64,000 nucleotides of DNA from Pseudomonas sp. ANT_H12B (lineage in GTDB: Bacteria > Pseudomonadota > Gammaproteobacteria > Pseudomonadales > Pseudomonadaceae), in assembly GCF_008369325.1 (NCBI RefSeq), contig NZ_VOBI01000005.1, forward strand, positions 1 through 64,000. The letters are read 5' to 3'. The stretch's first letter is position 1; each line of letters begins with the position of its first letter. The notes beneath the pieces are model-generated. The model was not told the origin of the DNA, did not search any database, and saw only the letters and a program-made list of their open reading frames with translations. Below are positions 41,911 to 50,347 of this stretch, in pieces. Both the position numbers and the translations under genes were made by a program.

Positions 41911-43341
41911 GTGACCTCAATCTTCTGGTACGACTATGAAACCACTGGCATCAACCCCCGTTGCGACCGCCCGCTGCAAATGGCCGGGATTCGCACTGAC
42001 TTCGATCTCAATGAAATAGATCAGCCGGTCAACCTCTACTGCCAGCCCAGTGACGACATCCTGCCTCATCCTGCGGCCTGCGCGATCACTGGCATAACGC
42101 CCCGCCGCCTGGCCGAACAGGGTTTGAGCGAAGCCGATTTCATGACCCGAGTACACGCGCAACTCGCTACGCCGGGTACTTGTGGTGCCGGTTACAACAC
42201 CTTGCGTTTCGACGACGAGATGACCCGTTACAGCCTGTACCGAAACTTTTTCGACCCGTATGCGCGCGAGTGGCAGGGCGGTAACAGTCGCTGGGACCTG
42301 ATCGATGTGGTGCGTGCGGCGTATGCGTTGCGTCCCGATGGCATTGTCTGGCCGACGGACGAGGAAGGGCGAGTAACGCTCAAGCTCGAACGTCTTACCG
42401 CCGCCAATAGCATTGATCACGGCAATGCTCACGAGGCGCTGTCGGATGTCCGCGCTACCATCGCGCTGGCGCGGTTGATTCGCGAAAAGCAGCCGAAACT
42501 ATATGACTGGCTGTTTCAGTTGCGCGGTAAACAAAAGGTGATGGATCAGATTCGGCTATTGCAGCCGATGGTGCATATCTCCGGGCGCTTTTCCGCGGCC
42601 CGAAGTTATGTCGGTGTAGTGCTGCCACTGGCCTGGCACCCGCGTAACAAGAACGCTTTGATTGTCTGTGACCTTCACCTGGACCCTCAGGGGCTGCTCG
42701 ATCTGGATGCTGAAATCTTGCGGCAACGGTTGTATACCCGTCGCGATGACTTGGCCGAAGGCCAATTGCCGGTGCCGCTCAAGCTCATACACATCAACAA
42801 GTGCCCGGTGGTGGCACCGCTGTCGGTACTTCGCCCTGAAGACCAGCAACGGCTGGGTCTGGATATGGCGCTTTATCAGGCGCGCGCGCTGCGGCTAAGT
42901 GACGCACAGCAAGTTTGGCGAGATAAAGTCCAGGCCATTTATGCAAACGAAGATTTCTCCCCAAGCCAGGACCCTGAGCAACAGTTATACGATGGTTTTA
43001 TCGGGGATCGAGACCGGCGTCTATGTGAACAAGTCAGAGCGGCCGACCCTGCGCAATTAGCGCAACAGCGATGGCCTTTCGATGATGAACGTTTGCCTGA
43101 ATTATTGTTTCGATATCGCGCACGCAACTTCCCCGATACGTTGAGTTTTGAAGAGCAAGCGCACTGGCGAGTATTCTGTCAGCAACGTTTGTCAGATCCG
43201 GAGAAGGGGGCGCCAAATACGCTGGAAACTTTTGCGGATGCAGCAAACCAATTGGCGAGTACTGCTACGTCGTTTCAGCGAGAGGTGCTGGATGAGTGGC
43301 AGGATTATGTTCAGGGGTTACGCAAACGTTTAAATCTTTGA
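41911..43341 (+). CDS. sbcB: Exodeoxyribonuclease I
   Basis: The 476-residue 3'-5' single-strand DNA exonuclease acts in recombination and mismatch repair. The DEDDh active site is visible: FWYDYETTG (Asp and Glu), GYNTLRFDDEMTRY (Asp) and HGNAHEALSDVRATIALARL (His and Asp). The SH3-like and C-terminal helical ExoI domains follow (YVGVVLPLAWHPRNKNALIV; RYRARNFPDTLSFEEQAHW). Length matches E. coli SbcB. Translation starts at a GTG with AGGAA 7 bases upstream. It is convergent with mvaT and shares its terminator. Confidence 0.95.
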   Translation: MTSIFWYDYETTGINPRCDRPLQMAGIRTDFDLNEIDQPVNLYCQPSDDILPHPAACAITGITPRRLAEQGLSEADFMTRVHAQLATPGTCGAGYNTLRFDDEMTRYSLYRNFFDPYAREWQGGNSRWDLIDVVRAAYALRPDGIVWPTDEEGRVTLKLERLTAANSIDHGNAHEALSDVRATIALARLIREKQPKLYDWLFQLRGKQKVMDQIRLLQPMVHISGRFSAARSYVGVVLPLAWHPRNKNALIVCDLHLDPQGLLDLDAEILRQRLYTRRDDLAEGQLPVPLKLIHINKCPVVAPLSVLRPEDQQRLGLDMALYQARALRLSDAQQVWRDKVQAIYANEDFSPSQDPEQQLYDGFIGDRDRRLCEQVRAADPAQLAQQRWPFDDERLPELLFRYRARNFPDTLSFEEQAHWRVFCQQRLSDPEKGAPNTLETFADAANQLASTATSFQREVLDEWQDYVQGLRKRLNL

Positions 43342-43374
43342 AAACGAAAATACCCGTGACCTGAATTGCGGGCA

Positions 43375-43409
43375 TAAAAAAACGCCAGCAGCTGCTGGCG
43401 TTATTTTTT
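43375..43409. terminator. Bidirectional terminator between sbcB and mvaT
   Basis: AACGCCAGCAG and CTGCTGGCGTT form an 11-bp stem with almost no loop, flanked by seven A's and, after TA, six T's. It is placed to end both convergent genes. Confidence 0.9.
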
Positions 43410-43441
43410 GTCACGGATAAGACTTTGACAAACTCTGCGGT

Positions 43442-43819
43442 TTAGCCCAGCAGAGTAGCCCAGCCTTCAACCACGTCACCGCCCCACTTGGCTTTCCACT
43501 CTTTCAGAGTTTTGTGGTTGCCACCTTTGGTTTCGATGACTTCGCCGTTGTGCGGGTTTTTGTATTGTTTAACTTTGCGAGCACGCTTGGTGCCAGTAGT
43601 TTTTACTGCGCCGCCGCGTGGAGCCTTGGTTTTAGACTCTGGGTCCAACAGCGCGATGATGTCGCGCAGGGACTTGGAGTATTCGCCCATCAGGGTGCGC
43701 AGTTTGCCTTCGAATTCCAGCTCGGTTTGCAGTTTGTCGTCTTGGGACAGGTTCTTCAAACGGGCTTGCAGCTCTTTGATAGCTTCTTCGGTGGCACGAT
43801 ATTCGTTGATCAAGGACAT
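43442..43819 (-). CDS. mvaT: MvaT family H-NS-like nucleoid protein
   Basis: The 125-residue xenogeneic silencer of Pseudomonas binds A/T-rich DNA. The N-terminal coiled coil used for oligomerisation is MSLINEYRATEEAIKELQAR and onward. The C-terminal DNA-binding part has KYKNPHNGEVIETKGGNHKT-type residues, here QYKNPHNGEVIETKGGNH, then LKEWKAKWG. I start at 43819, the usual MvaT N-terminus; the extra 16 codons upstream are not family-like. A good promoter (TTTACT-N17-TATTAT) lies about 50 bases upstream in A/T-rich DNA, suggesting autoregulation. MvaT is a likely silencer of the A/T-rich tcC tail region, an inference. Confidence 0.94.
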   Translation of the reverse strand: MSLINEYRATEEAIKELQARLKNLSQDDKLQTELEFEGKLRTLMGEYSKSLRDIIALLDPESKTKAPRGGAVKTTGTKRARKVKQYKNPHNGEVIETKGGNHKTLKEWKAKWGGDVVEGWATLLG

Positions 43820-44157
43820 GAGGACTACCTTATGTTGGGCGCTGGATGGCAGGTGACAGTGCGGCAATAATAGTCAGGGTGTTTCATCAAGTAAACATTT
43901 AACCGGCGTTTATTTAATTTAGTTGTGATGAATAGGGCGCAAATCGCAGGTGTAGTTAAATAGTGTCATGCCTTCATCACGAATATTCACAATTGCGTGC
44001 TTGAAGATGGCTAAAAGATCTCCATCGCGCGGGTATCGGGTGCGGTGCAGAACCTGTGCCGCCGGCCTCCCTGCAAGGCGGGATGTCATGAGTACTGCAG
44101 TTTTGCTGCGCAATCGCTAGAATGGCGGCCTTTGCGAAGTTCTGGAGTTTGACCCTC
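43820..44157. other. Divergent gap between mvaT and purU
   Basis: This 338-base region is A/T-rich near mvaT (43868-43995). It holds the mvaT promoter and presumably the purU promoter. I see no gene and no known RNA motif. Confidence 0.6.
43867..43895 (-). promoter_or_regulatory. mvaT promoter
   Basis: On the minus strand TTTACT (43895-43890) and TATTAT (43872-43867) are separated by 17 bases, a good sigma-70 match, with the start codon about 48 bases downstream. Confidence 0.65.
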
Positions 44158-45006
44158 ATGCGCACTTTTCGGCTGGTGATTGCTTGCCCGGACCGCGTCG
44201 GCATCGTTGCTAAAGTCAGTAACTTTCTGGCGTCACATAACGGCTGGATCACTGAAGCGAGCCATCACTCGGACAATCTCAGTGGCTGGTTCTTCATGCG
44301 TCACGAAATTCGTGCCGACTCGCTGCCTTTCGGTATCGAAGCATTGCGCGAAGCGTTTGCACCGATTGCTGAAGAGTTCTCGATGAACTGGCGCATCACC
44401 GATACTGAGCAGAAAAAGCGCGTGGTCCTGATGGCCAGCCGCGAGTCTCACTGCCTCGCTGACTTGCTGCATCGCTGGCACAGCGATGAACTGGATTGCG
44501 AAATTTCTTGCGTGATTTCCAACCATGACGACTTGCGCAGCATGGTCGAGTGGCACGGTATTCCTTACTATCACGTACCGGTCAATCCGCAGGACAAAGA
44601 GCCGGCCTTTGCCGAAGTCTCGCGCCTGGTTAAACAGCACAGTGCCGAAGTGGTCGTACTTGCCCGTTACATGCAAATTCTGCCACCCGAGTTGTGCAGC
44701 GAATATGCCCACAAGGTGATCAACATTCACCACAGCTTCTTGCCATCGTTCGTCGGTGCCAAGCCCTATCACCAAGCCTCCTTGCGCGGCGTGAAGTTGA
44801 TCGGCGCTACATGCCACTACGTGACCGAAGAACTGGACGCCGGTCCGATCATCGAGCAGGACGTGGTGCGCGTCAGTCACAGCGACAGCATCGAAGACAT
44901 GGTGCGTTTCGGTCGCGACGTGGAGAAGATGGTATTGGCCCGTGGTCTGCGTTATCACCTGGAAGATCGGGTGCTGGTACACGGCAACAAAACCGTTGTG
45001 TTCTAA
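44158..45006 (+). CDS. purU: Formyltetrahydrofolate deformylase
   Basis: The 282-residue enzyme hydrolyses 10-formyltetrahydrofolate to formate and tetrahydrofolate, balancing one-carbon pools and supplying formate for purine synthesis. An ACT domain lies in residues 1-85 (FRLVIACPDRVGIVAKVSNF; HHSDNLSGWFFMRHEI). The formyltransferase-like domain has KVINIHHSFLPSFVGAKPYH with the catalytic His, and TCHYVTEELDAGPIIEQD with the catalytic Asp. The start at 44158 gives the normal N-terminus. The gene is followed by a repeat at 45017. In P. aeruginosa the same gene follows mvaT. Confidence 0.94.
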   Translation: MRTFRLVIACPDRVGIVAKVSNFLASHNGWITEASHHSDNLSGWFFMRHEIRADSLPFGIEALREAFAPIAEEFSMNWRITDTEQKKRVVLMASRESHCLADLLHRWHSDELDCEISCVISNHDDLRSMVEWHGIPYYHVPVNPQDKEPAFAEVSRLVKQHSAEVVVLARYMQILPPELCSEYAHKVINIHHSFLPSFVGAKPYHQASLRGVKLIGATCHYVTEELDAGPIIEQDVVRVSHSDSIEDMVRFGRDVEKMVLARGLRYHLEDRVLVHGNKTVVF

Positions 45007-45016
45007 CCACGACAAT

Positions 45017-45070
45017 GATCGTTCCCACGCTCCGCGTGGGGATGCATCCTGTGACGCTCTGCGTCACGCT
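45017..45070. repeat. Partial GATCGTTCCCACGC repeat
   Basis: It begins GATCGTTCCCACGCTCCGCG as in the full element at 15532. It then switches to a second small palindrome (GTGACGCTCTGCGTCACG) and lacks the distal arm. It lies between purU and the small ORF and may lie in the leader of the latter. Confidence 0.65.
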
Positions 45071-45085
45071 ATGTAGAGCGAGAAC

Positions 45086-45268
45086 ATGACCATGGCCGAT
45101 CCGCTGGACAAAGCCACTTCCAAGGCACCTGCCACGTTGGGCGAGGGATGTTTGAGTCGCTATGACCCGGCTGACATGAGCCCCGAAGACGGCACCGAGT
45201 TTCCCGGCGCCGCCGAATTGTGGGAGCAGTTGCAGCAAGAGCCCGACAGCCAGCCTAAGCCTGCTTGA
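45086..45268 (+). CDS. Small conserved-looking hypothetical protein (60 aa)
   Basis: The predicted product is 60 residues, acidic and proline-rich (GEGCLSRYDPADMSPEDGTE; FPGAAELWEQL), without signal peptide or membrane helix. An ATG two codons later (MADPLDK) is an alternative start. Its coding look (acidic composition, plausible initiation region, tidy end) and the same position after purU as a small gene I recall in other pseudomonads support a real gene. It overlaps the converging membrane-protein gene by 14 bases. Function unknown. Confidence 0.6.
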   Translation: MTMADPLDKATSKAPATLGEGCLSRYDPADMSPEDGTEFPGAAELWEQLQQEPDSQPKPA

Positions 45269-46250
45269 ACTTCATCAACTTCTTCAGCAACGGCCGCCCA
45301 AGCATCAACAAAAACACCGGCCCACCGACCACCAGATAGAAGTAATAAGTGACCGCCCGCCAAATCAGAATCGCCGCCGCTGCGGTAGATTTCCCCACCA
45401 TCGGCGCCAGCAGCGCCGCCGAGGTCAATTCCGCCGCACCGGCACCGCCCGGCAGCAGGCTGAACTGCCCCGCACTCAGCGAAAGCATCTGGATCAGAAA
45501 ACTCCAGGCCCACTGCAAATCCGCCCCCAGGCCGCGCAATGCCAGATACAGCACGCTATAGCGCAACAGCCAATGCACGCAGGTCAGTGCAAATACCGTA
45601 ATCAGTGTCTGAAAGGGCAACTTCAGCGTGTCGGTAAACGCCGCCAGGAAGTGCAGGAGTTTTCGCGCCCAGCGCACACGCGTGGTGCTTTTGACATTGA
45701 GGCGAGCGAGCAACCGACCGCTCAGACGAATCAGTAATCGATGATAACGGGCGACCACCACACAACTGAGCAACCCGCCGAACATCGAAATGGCGCTGAC
45801 GATCAGCAGCCACTCCATGCGTTCGCTCAGGTGCTGGAACAGCGCATAAATCAGAATCGCGATCAAGGCGCAGAGGAAAAACAGCAGATCACTCAGCTGA
45901 TCCATGGCAAACACTGCGCTGCCCCGTGCCGGTCGCACGCCGTTGCGCGCCAGTAGCGCCATGATGGTCAACGGGCCGCCACTCCCGCCCGGTGTGGCGC
46001 AGTAGGCAAACTCGGCGGCCATCACCACCCCGAGGCTTTTTATCCGGCCGACCTTGTCGCGCTGATCGCCCAGCAACAGACGCAAACGCAGGGTGTTCAC
46101 CACCCAGCACAGCAAGATCATGCCGAACATGATCACTAACCCTTTCAGCGGAAAGCTTTGCAGCCGCGACCATGTTTCGTTACCGCCCAGCAGCAACGGA
46201 ATCAGCACCGCAGCGAGCAGCGCGACGAATAGCAAAATCCCCCGGTTCAT
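45255..46250 (-). CDS. Lysylphosphatidylglycerol synthase TM/UPF0104 family membrane protein
   Basis: The 331-residue protein has about eight membrane helices (GILLFVALLAAVLIPLLLGG; GLVIMFGMILLCWVVNTLRL; WLLIVSAISMFGGLLSCVVV). It shows the AEFAYCATPGGSGGPLTIMA and SAGQFSLLPGGAGAAELTSA repeats typical of the flippase-like half of MprF (YbhN/AglD2 type). It should move or handle a lipid-linked substrate in the inner membrane. Its start overlaps the deacetylase-like gene by 4 bases. It is the last gene of a three-gene operon with a glycosyltransferase, which suggests a glycolipid pathway. Confidence 0.87.
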   Translation of the reverse strand: MNRGILLFVALLAAVLIPLLLGGNETWSRLQSFPLKGLVIMFGMILLCWVVNTLRLRLLLGDQRDKVGRIKSLGVVMAAEFAYCATPGGSGGPLTIMALLARNGVRPARGSAVFAMDQLSDLLFFLCALIAILIYALFQHLSERMEWLLIVSAISMFGGLLSCVVVARYHRLLIRLSGRLLARLNVKSTTRVRWARKLLHFLAAFTDTLKLPFQTLITVFALTCVHWLLRYSVLYLALRGLGADLQWAWSFLIQMLSLSAGQFSLLPGGAGAAELTSAALLAPMVGKSTAAAAILIWRAVTYYFYLVVGGPVFLLMLGRPLLKKLMKFKQA

Positions 46251-47011
46251 GCGGCGCGACCGATAGAGTCGCTTTGCAGCGCTAGCCAGCGGACTTTGGT
46301 CATCGGCACGCGCCCCTCGTCGAGCAAGCGCTTGAGGGTTTGCAGCCAGTAAGTGCGCGAAAACTCATGGCGCATATCGACCGGGTGCAGGCCCAGACGA
46401 ATCACCGGCGCTTGCCGCCAGCGCTGTTCGCGCTGATTGCTGAGCAGTTTCGACAAGCCCCGGCGCCAGGCACTGCGTGCGCTCCAGACCAGTCCCGGTG
46501 CATCAATCGCGGTGAAATCCGGCAGACGATAGAGATGTTGCGGGTCGCTGGTGTAGCTCAGAGGTAACTGGCGCAAGGCTTGGCGGGTGCCTTCGCTCAT
46601 CAGCCAGGCCGGAGCGACGAAGCCCTCCAGCGGCCAGTTGTAACGGTGAAACACCTCGATGCCGGCGCGCAGGCGGGCGAGGGCGGCGTCCTGAGACAAG
46701 TTGTAAAACTCGCCTTCGCGGGTGTAAATCCGGCGCATGAACCAGTCTCTGGGAGTGTGGGGAGCGGGCGCTTCATCGCAATGAAAATAGCCGTGCAACG
46801 CCAGTTCGTCGCCCCGGGCAATACGGCTGGTGAGCAAACGGCGAAATCCCGGGTGGGCGTCCAGGTCGTTGTGCTTGTGAAAGTCCGGGACCACCAGCCA
46901 GGTCATCGGGACCTCGCCCAAGGCGTCGACGGCGTCGACAAAGGGTTGGTAATCGGCCCAGGTTTGCGGGGCGACGTCGTGCAACACCAGTAGCAGGCTG
47001 TGCGCGTTCAT
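46247..47011 (-). CDS. DUF2334 polysaccharide deacetylase-like protein
   Basis: The 254-residue protein is of the DUF2334/NodB-like deacetylase group. It begins LLLVLHDVAPQTWADYQPFV, with a His-Asp pair matching the metal-binding part of the family, then PMTWLVVPDFH and GDELALHGYFHC (second metal site HxxxH-like). The WLMSEGTRQAL, PVIRLGLHPVDM segments near the end also fit. It should remove acyl groups from a sugar. The start is uncertain: MNAH at 47011 lies 5 bases after the preceding stop; MVEP at 47023 would overlap it. The longer open frame to 47278 is a shadow of the glycosyltransferase gene. Confidence 0.85.
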   Translation of the reverse strand: MNAHSLLLVLHDVAPQTWADYQPFVDAVDALGEVPMTWLVVPDFHKHNDLDAHPGFRRLLTSRIARGDELALHGYFHCDEAPAPHTPRDWFMRRIYTREGEFYNLSQDAALARLRAGIEVFHRYNWPLEGFVAPAWLMSEGTRQALRQLPLSYTSDPQHLYRLPDFTAIDAPGLVWSARSAWRRGLSKLLSNQREQRWRQAPVIRLGLHPVDMRHEFSRTYWLQTLKRLLDEGRVPMTKVRWLALQSDSIGRAA

Positions 47012-47015
47012 GGGC

Positions 47016-48137
47016 TCAACCATTGGCTGCCTGCGGCCAGTGGCTGCCGAGCACGGCGTGATAGTGGCCCAACAAGCTGTTGACCACCGTGTCCCAGGCA
47101 TAGTGCTGCTCGACATGGCTTCGGGCCTGTTTGCCCAACACAGCGCTGCCCGAACTGAACAGTTCACGTACGGCGTTGGCCATCGCCAATGGATTGTTCG
47201 GCGCACAGAGCAGGCCGCATTGATCGGTAACGATTTCTTGAAAAGCCCCGGCCGCCACGGCCACCACCGGGATGCCACTGGCCATGGCTTCGAGGATCAC
47301 CAGCCCGAAGGTTTCCTGGTCGCCGGCATGCAGCAGTGCGTCGGCGCTGGCCATCAGTCGTGCGACTTGTGTCGCCGGGCAAAACTCATCGACGACGGTG
47401 ACATTGTCCGGCACCACGGCGGGCATCGACGAACCCACCAGCAACAAGTGATAGCGCCGCCCCAGGTGTTTCATACAGTCGAGCAGCACCGGCAGGTTTT
47501 TTTCCTTGGAACCGCGCCCCGCAAAGATCAGCAGGTGAGTGTTTTCATCGATGCCCAATTCGGCCCGCAGGCCGGGGTCTCGTGCATTGGGATTGAAGGT
47601 TTGCAGGTCGACGCCCAAGGGTTGGACGAAAACGTTCTTCACCCCCAGACCGATCAGTTTGTCGGCCATGACCTGGCTCGGCGCCAGAACCCGGTCGAAG
47701 TTGCCATAGAGCTTGCTGACATACGCTTCGACGTTGGTTGTGACCCAGTTGCCCATGCGATTGCTGACCAGCAGTGGCAGGTCCGAGTGATAAAAGCCAA
47801 TCACGGGCACATCAAGTTGCCGCCGTGCGTCCAGAGCCGCCCAAGCCGTGAGGTAAGGGTCGCCGACCTCGATCAGGTCTGGCTGCAAAACCTGCAGGAC
47901 ATTGCGCCAGGGCGCGAGACGGAGGGGGAAGCGATAACCCTTGCCGAAGGGCAGGGCGGGAGCTGGTACGGTGTAAACGCCATCCTGCTCACTTAAGGTC
48001 GACCCAGGAATCAACAGGCTATGGCGAATGCCTGGCTTGATACCCAGGCGACGGTGTTTTGCATCCAGATAAGTGCGCACGCCACCGCTGGCAGGGGCGT
48101 AGAACATGGTTATGTCAGCGATATGCACGATGAACAT
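47016..48137 (-). CDS. Glycosyltransferase family 4 protein
   Basis: The 373-residue GT-B glycosyltransferase has an N-terminal acceptor domain starting FIVHIADITMFYAPASGGVRTY and a C-terminal nucleotide-sugar domain with HLLIFAGRGSKEKNL and the EX7E motif in HAGDQETFGLVILEAMASG. The DLIEVGDPY and IGFYHSDLPLLV segments are typical of GT4 mannosyl- or glucosyltransferases. It is the first gene of the operon with the deacetylase-like and flippase-like genes. The product may be a glycosylated phospholipid or diacylglycerol; the sugar is unknown. Confidence 0.88.
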   Translation of the reverse strand: MFIVHIADITMFYAPASGGVRTYLDAKHRRLGIKPGIRHSLLIPGSTLSEQDGVYTVPAPALPFGKGYRFPLRLAPWRNVLQVLQPDLIEVGDPYLTAWAALDARRQLDVPVIGFYHSDLPLLVSNRMGNWVTTNVEAYVSKLYGNFDRVLAPSQVMADKLIGLGVKNVFVQPLGVDLQTFNPNARDPGLRAELGIDENTHLLIFAGRGSKEKNLPVLLDCMKHLGRRYHLLLVGSSMPAVVPDNVTVVDEFCPATQVARLMASADALLHAGDQETFGLVILEAMASGIPVVAVAAGAFQEIVTDQCGLLCAPNNPLAMANAVRELFSSGSAVLGKQARSHVEQHYAWDTVVNSLLGHYHAVLGSHWPQAANG

Positions 48138-48242
48138 TCCTCCCGTCCGTTGTTCTCCCTTGGTTGACCTTTATGAAGGATAGATGTTCGGTTGGGGTTT
48201 TGTTGCGGGGCTCAGTGAGGTTTTGCGGTGTTTGAGCGGCCG

Positions 48243-48272
48243 CTATCGCGAGCAAGCTCGCTCGCGATGGGG
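48243..48272. repeat. Single REP hairpin after the chemoreceptor gene
   Basis: TATCGCGAGCAAGCTCGCTC forms a nearly perfect hairpin with the following GCGATG. It lies 12 bases past the chemoreceptor stop and may also stabilise or end its mRNA. Confidence 0.7.
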
Positions 48273-48284
48273 CCTTATCAGGCG

Positions 48285-50174
48285 CTAGATACGGAAACTG
48301 CCTACTAACTGTTTAAGGCGCGCCGCCTGTTGCTCAAGATCCGAACACGCCCGCAACGTCGATTGCAGGTTTTCCACACCTTCCTGATTCAGCGTATTGA
48401 TCTCGGTAATGTCGACGTTGATCGACTCAACCACCGCATGCTGTTCTTCGGTCGCGGTCGCCACCGACTGGTTCATGCCGTCGATTTCACCGATGCGCAA
48501 GGTCACGCTGTTCAAACGTTCGCCGGCCAGGTTGGCGATTTCCACGCTGTCCTGGCTGTGACGCTGGCTCTCGCTCATGGTGCTGACGGATTCACGGGCG
48601 CCGACTTGCAGTTCCTCGATCATGGTCTGCACCTGTTGCGCCGATTCCTGAGTGCGGTGCGCCAGGTTGCGAACCTCGTCTGCAACCACCGCAAAACCGC
48701 GACCGGCTTCACCGGCACGGGCCGCTTCGATGGCTGCGTTGAGCGCCAGCAGGTTGGTTTGCTGGGAGATGCTGGTGATCACTTCGAGAATCTGTCCGAT
48801 GTTCACGGTTTTGCTGTTCAGCGATTCGATGTTGGTACTCGAGGCGCTGAGCATGCTCGACAGCTGATTCATCGCGACAATGCTGCGATCCACCACTTGC
48901 TGGCCATCTTCGGCCAGGCTGCGGGCGTCACTGGCTTGACTCGACGCCTGAGCAGCGTTCCGGGCGATTTCCTGGGCGGCGGCCCCGAGCTGATTGATCG
49001 CCGCGGCGACGCTACTGGTACGCGAAGCCTGATGGTCGGAGTTGATCATCGATGAGTTCGAGGCGGCTACCACGCGCAATGCCACTTCGTTGACTTGCCC
49101 GGTGGCCGAGGACACTTCACGGATCGATCCGTGAATACGCTCCACGAAGCGGTTGAACGCGGTGCCGAGGATGCCGAATTCGTCGTTGTTCTGGATGGTC
49201 AGGCGTTTGGTCAGGTCGCCTTCACCGTCAGCGATGTCTGCCATGGCGCGGGTCATGACGTGCAACGGTTGGATCAGAATGCGGATCAGCATGCCCAACA
49301 ACGCGATGATGATCGCCACGGCAATCACTGTCGCAACGACCGCCGAGGCGCGGAATTCGCTGAGCATCGAGAAGGCTTTGTCTTTGTCCACCGACAGACC
49401 GATGTACCAGTTGACCGACGGCAGGCCTTTGATCGGGGAGAAGGTGACGATACGGGTCTTGCCATCGACGTCCACTTCACTGAAGTCGCTGCTGATGCGC
49501 GGAGTATTTTTCGGGTACGCCTCGCTCAGGGACTTCATCACCAGGGCTTTGTCCGGGTGCACAAGAATCTTGCCGTCGGCGCTGACCAGAAAGGCATAGC
49601 CCATGCCGTCGAAGTCACGGGCGCTGAGGGTGTCGATCAGGGTTTGCAGGCTCAGGTCGCCGCCCACGACGCCAACGCTTTGCCCGGCTTTTTTCGAGGC
49701 GGTGGCGATGGAAATGATGGTCTGGCCGGTGGCCGCATCAATGTAGGGTTCGGTCAGGGTGGCGGTGCTGCTGCTTTCGGCGCCTTTGTACCATGGGCGC
49801 ACTCGTGGATCGAAGCCGGCTGGCATTTTGGCGTCGGGACGAATTGTGAAGCTGCCACTGGCATCACCCAGGTAGGACGCCATGAAGGTCGACGTCAGGG
49901 CTTTCTGCTCAAGCAGACTGGCGATGGTGGCCGGTTCCGGGTTGATGGCGATGTTCTGGGCAAGGTTGTCGATCAGCAGAATACGGCCGACCAACCAGGT
50001 CTGGATGTTGCTGGCGGTGACATCGCCCATCTCATTGAGGTAGTTGTCCAGGTCCTGGCGAATCGCGTTGCGCTGTAAATAGTCGTTGTACAGAGTGAAC
50101 GAGGCGAAGGCGGCGACGACGATGAGGGCGGCGGCAAGCAAAATTTTATGGCTGAAGCGCAGATTTTTGTTCAT
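48285..50174 (-). CDS. Methyl-accepting chemotaxis protein, amino-acid type (PctA/B/C-like)
   Basis: The 629-residue chemoreceptor has a membrane helix ([19 protein letters not shown]) and a periplasmic double-Cache domain of about 240 residues. The Cache domain contains [20 protein letters not shown] and [18 protein letters not shown], which fit the amine-group-binding motif of dCache receptors for amino acids (R, W, Y and a later Asp in GVVGGDLSL). A second helix lies near residue 285, followed by HAMP and a signalling domain with the tip [20 protein letters not shown]. The likely ligands are amino acids, as for the Pct receptors found at this place in P. aeruginosa. It is monocistronic. 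Confidence 0.9.
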   Translation of the reverse strand: MNKNLRFSHKILLAAALIVVAAFASFTLYNDYLQRNAIRQDLDNYLNEMGDVTASNIQTWLVGRILLIDNLAQNIAINPEPATIASLLEQKALTSTFMASYLGDASGSFTIRPDAKMPAGFDPRVRPWYKGAESSSTATLTEPYIDAATGQTIISIATASKKAGQSVGVVGGDLSLQTLIDTLSARDFDGMGYAFLVSADGKILVHPDKALVMKSLSEAYPKNTPRISSDFSEVDVDGKTRIVTFSPIKGLPSVNWYIGLSVDKDKAFSMLSEFRASAVVATVIAVAIIIALLGMLIRILIQPLHVMTRAMADIADGEGDLTKRLTIQNNDEFGILGTAFNRFVERIHGSIREVSSATGQVNEVALRVVAASNSSMINSDHQASRTSSVAAAINQLGAAAQEIARNAAQASSQASDARSLAEDGQQVVDRSIVAMNQLSSMLSASSTNIESLNSKTVNIGQILEVITSISQQTNLLALNAAIEAARAGEAGRGFAVVADEVRNLAHRTQESAQQVQTMIEELQVGARESVSTMSESQRHSQDSVEIANLAGERLNSVTLRIGEIDGMNQSVATATEEQHAVVESINVDITEINTLNQEGVENLQSTLRACSDLEQQAARLKQLVGSFRI

Positions 50175-50347
50175 GGCTTGGGGTTCCGCTAAGGTCTTAA
50201 TGTCCTGAACGTGCTTTTATAAAGGCACGCTAAATGGGCAGTGTTGAAAACAAGCTGATATTTCCATCCTTTCCTTAGGGAATTACCGACGCTGATTTCT
50301 GTGTAGTCTCGGTCTTTGTATCGGCCGTGCAGGATCAAAGATTAACC

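Noticed and set aside
46247..47278. A longer start for the deacetylase-like gene
   Set aside because: The extra 89 codons lie inside the glycosyltransferase gene in another frame and lack family similarity.
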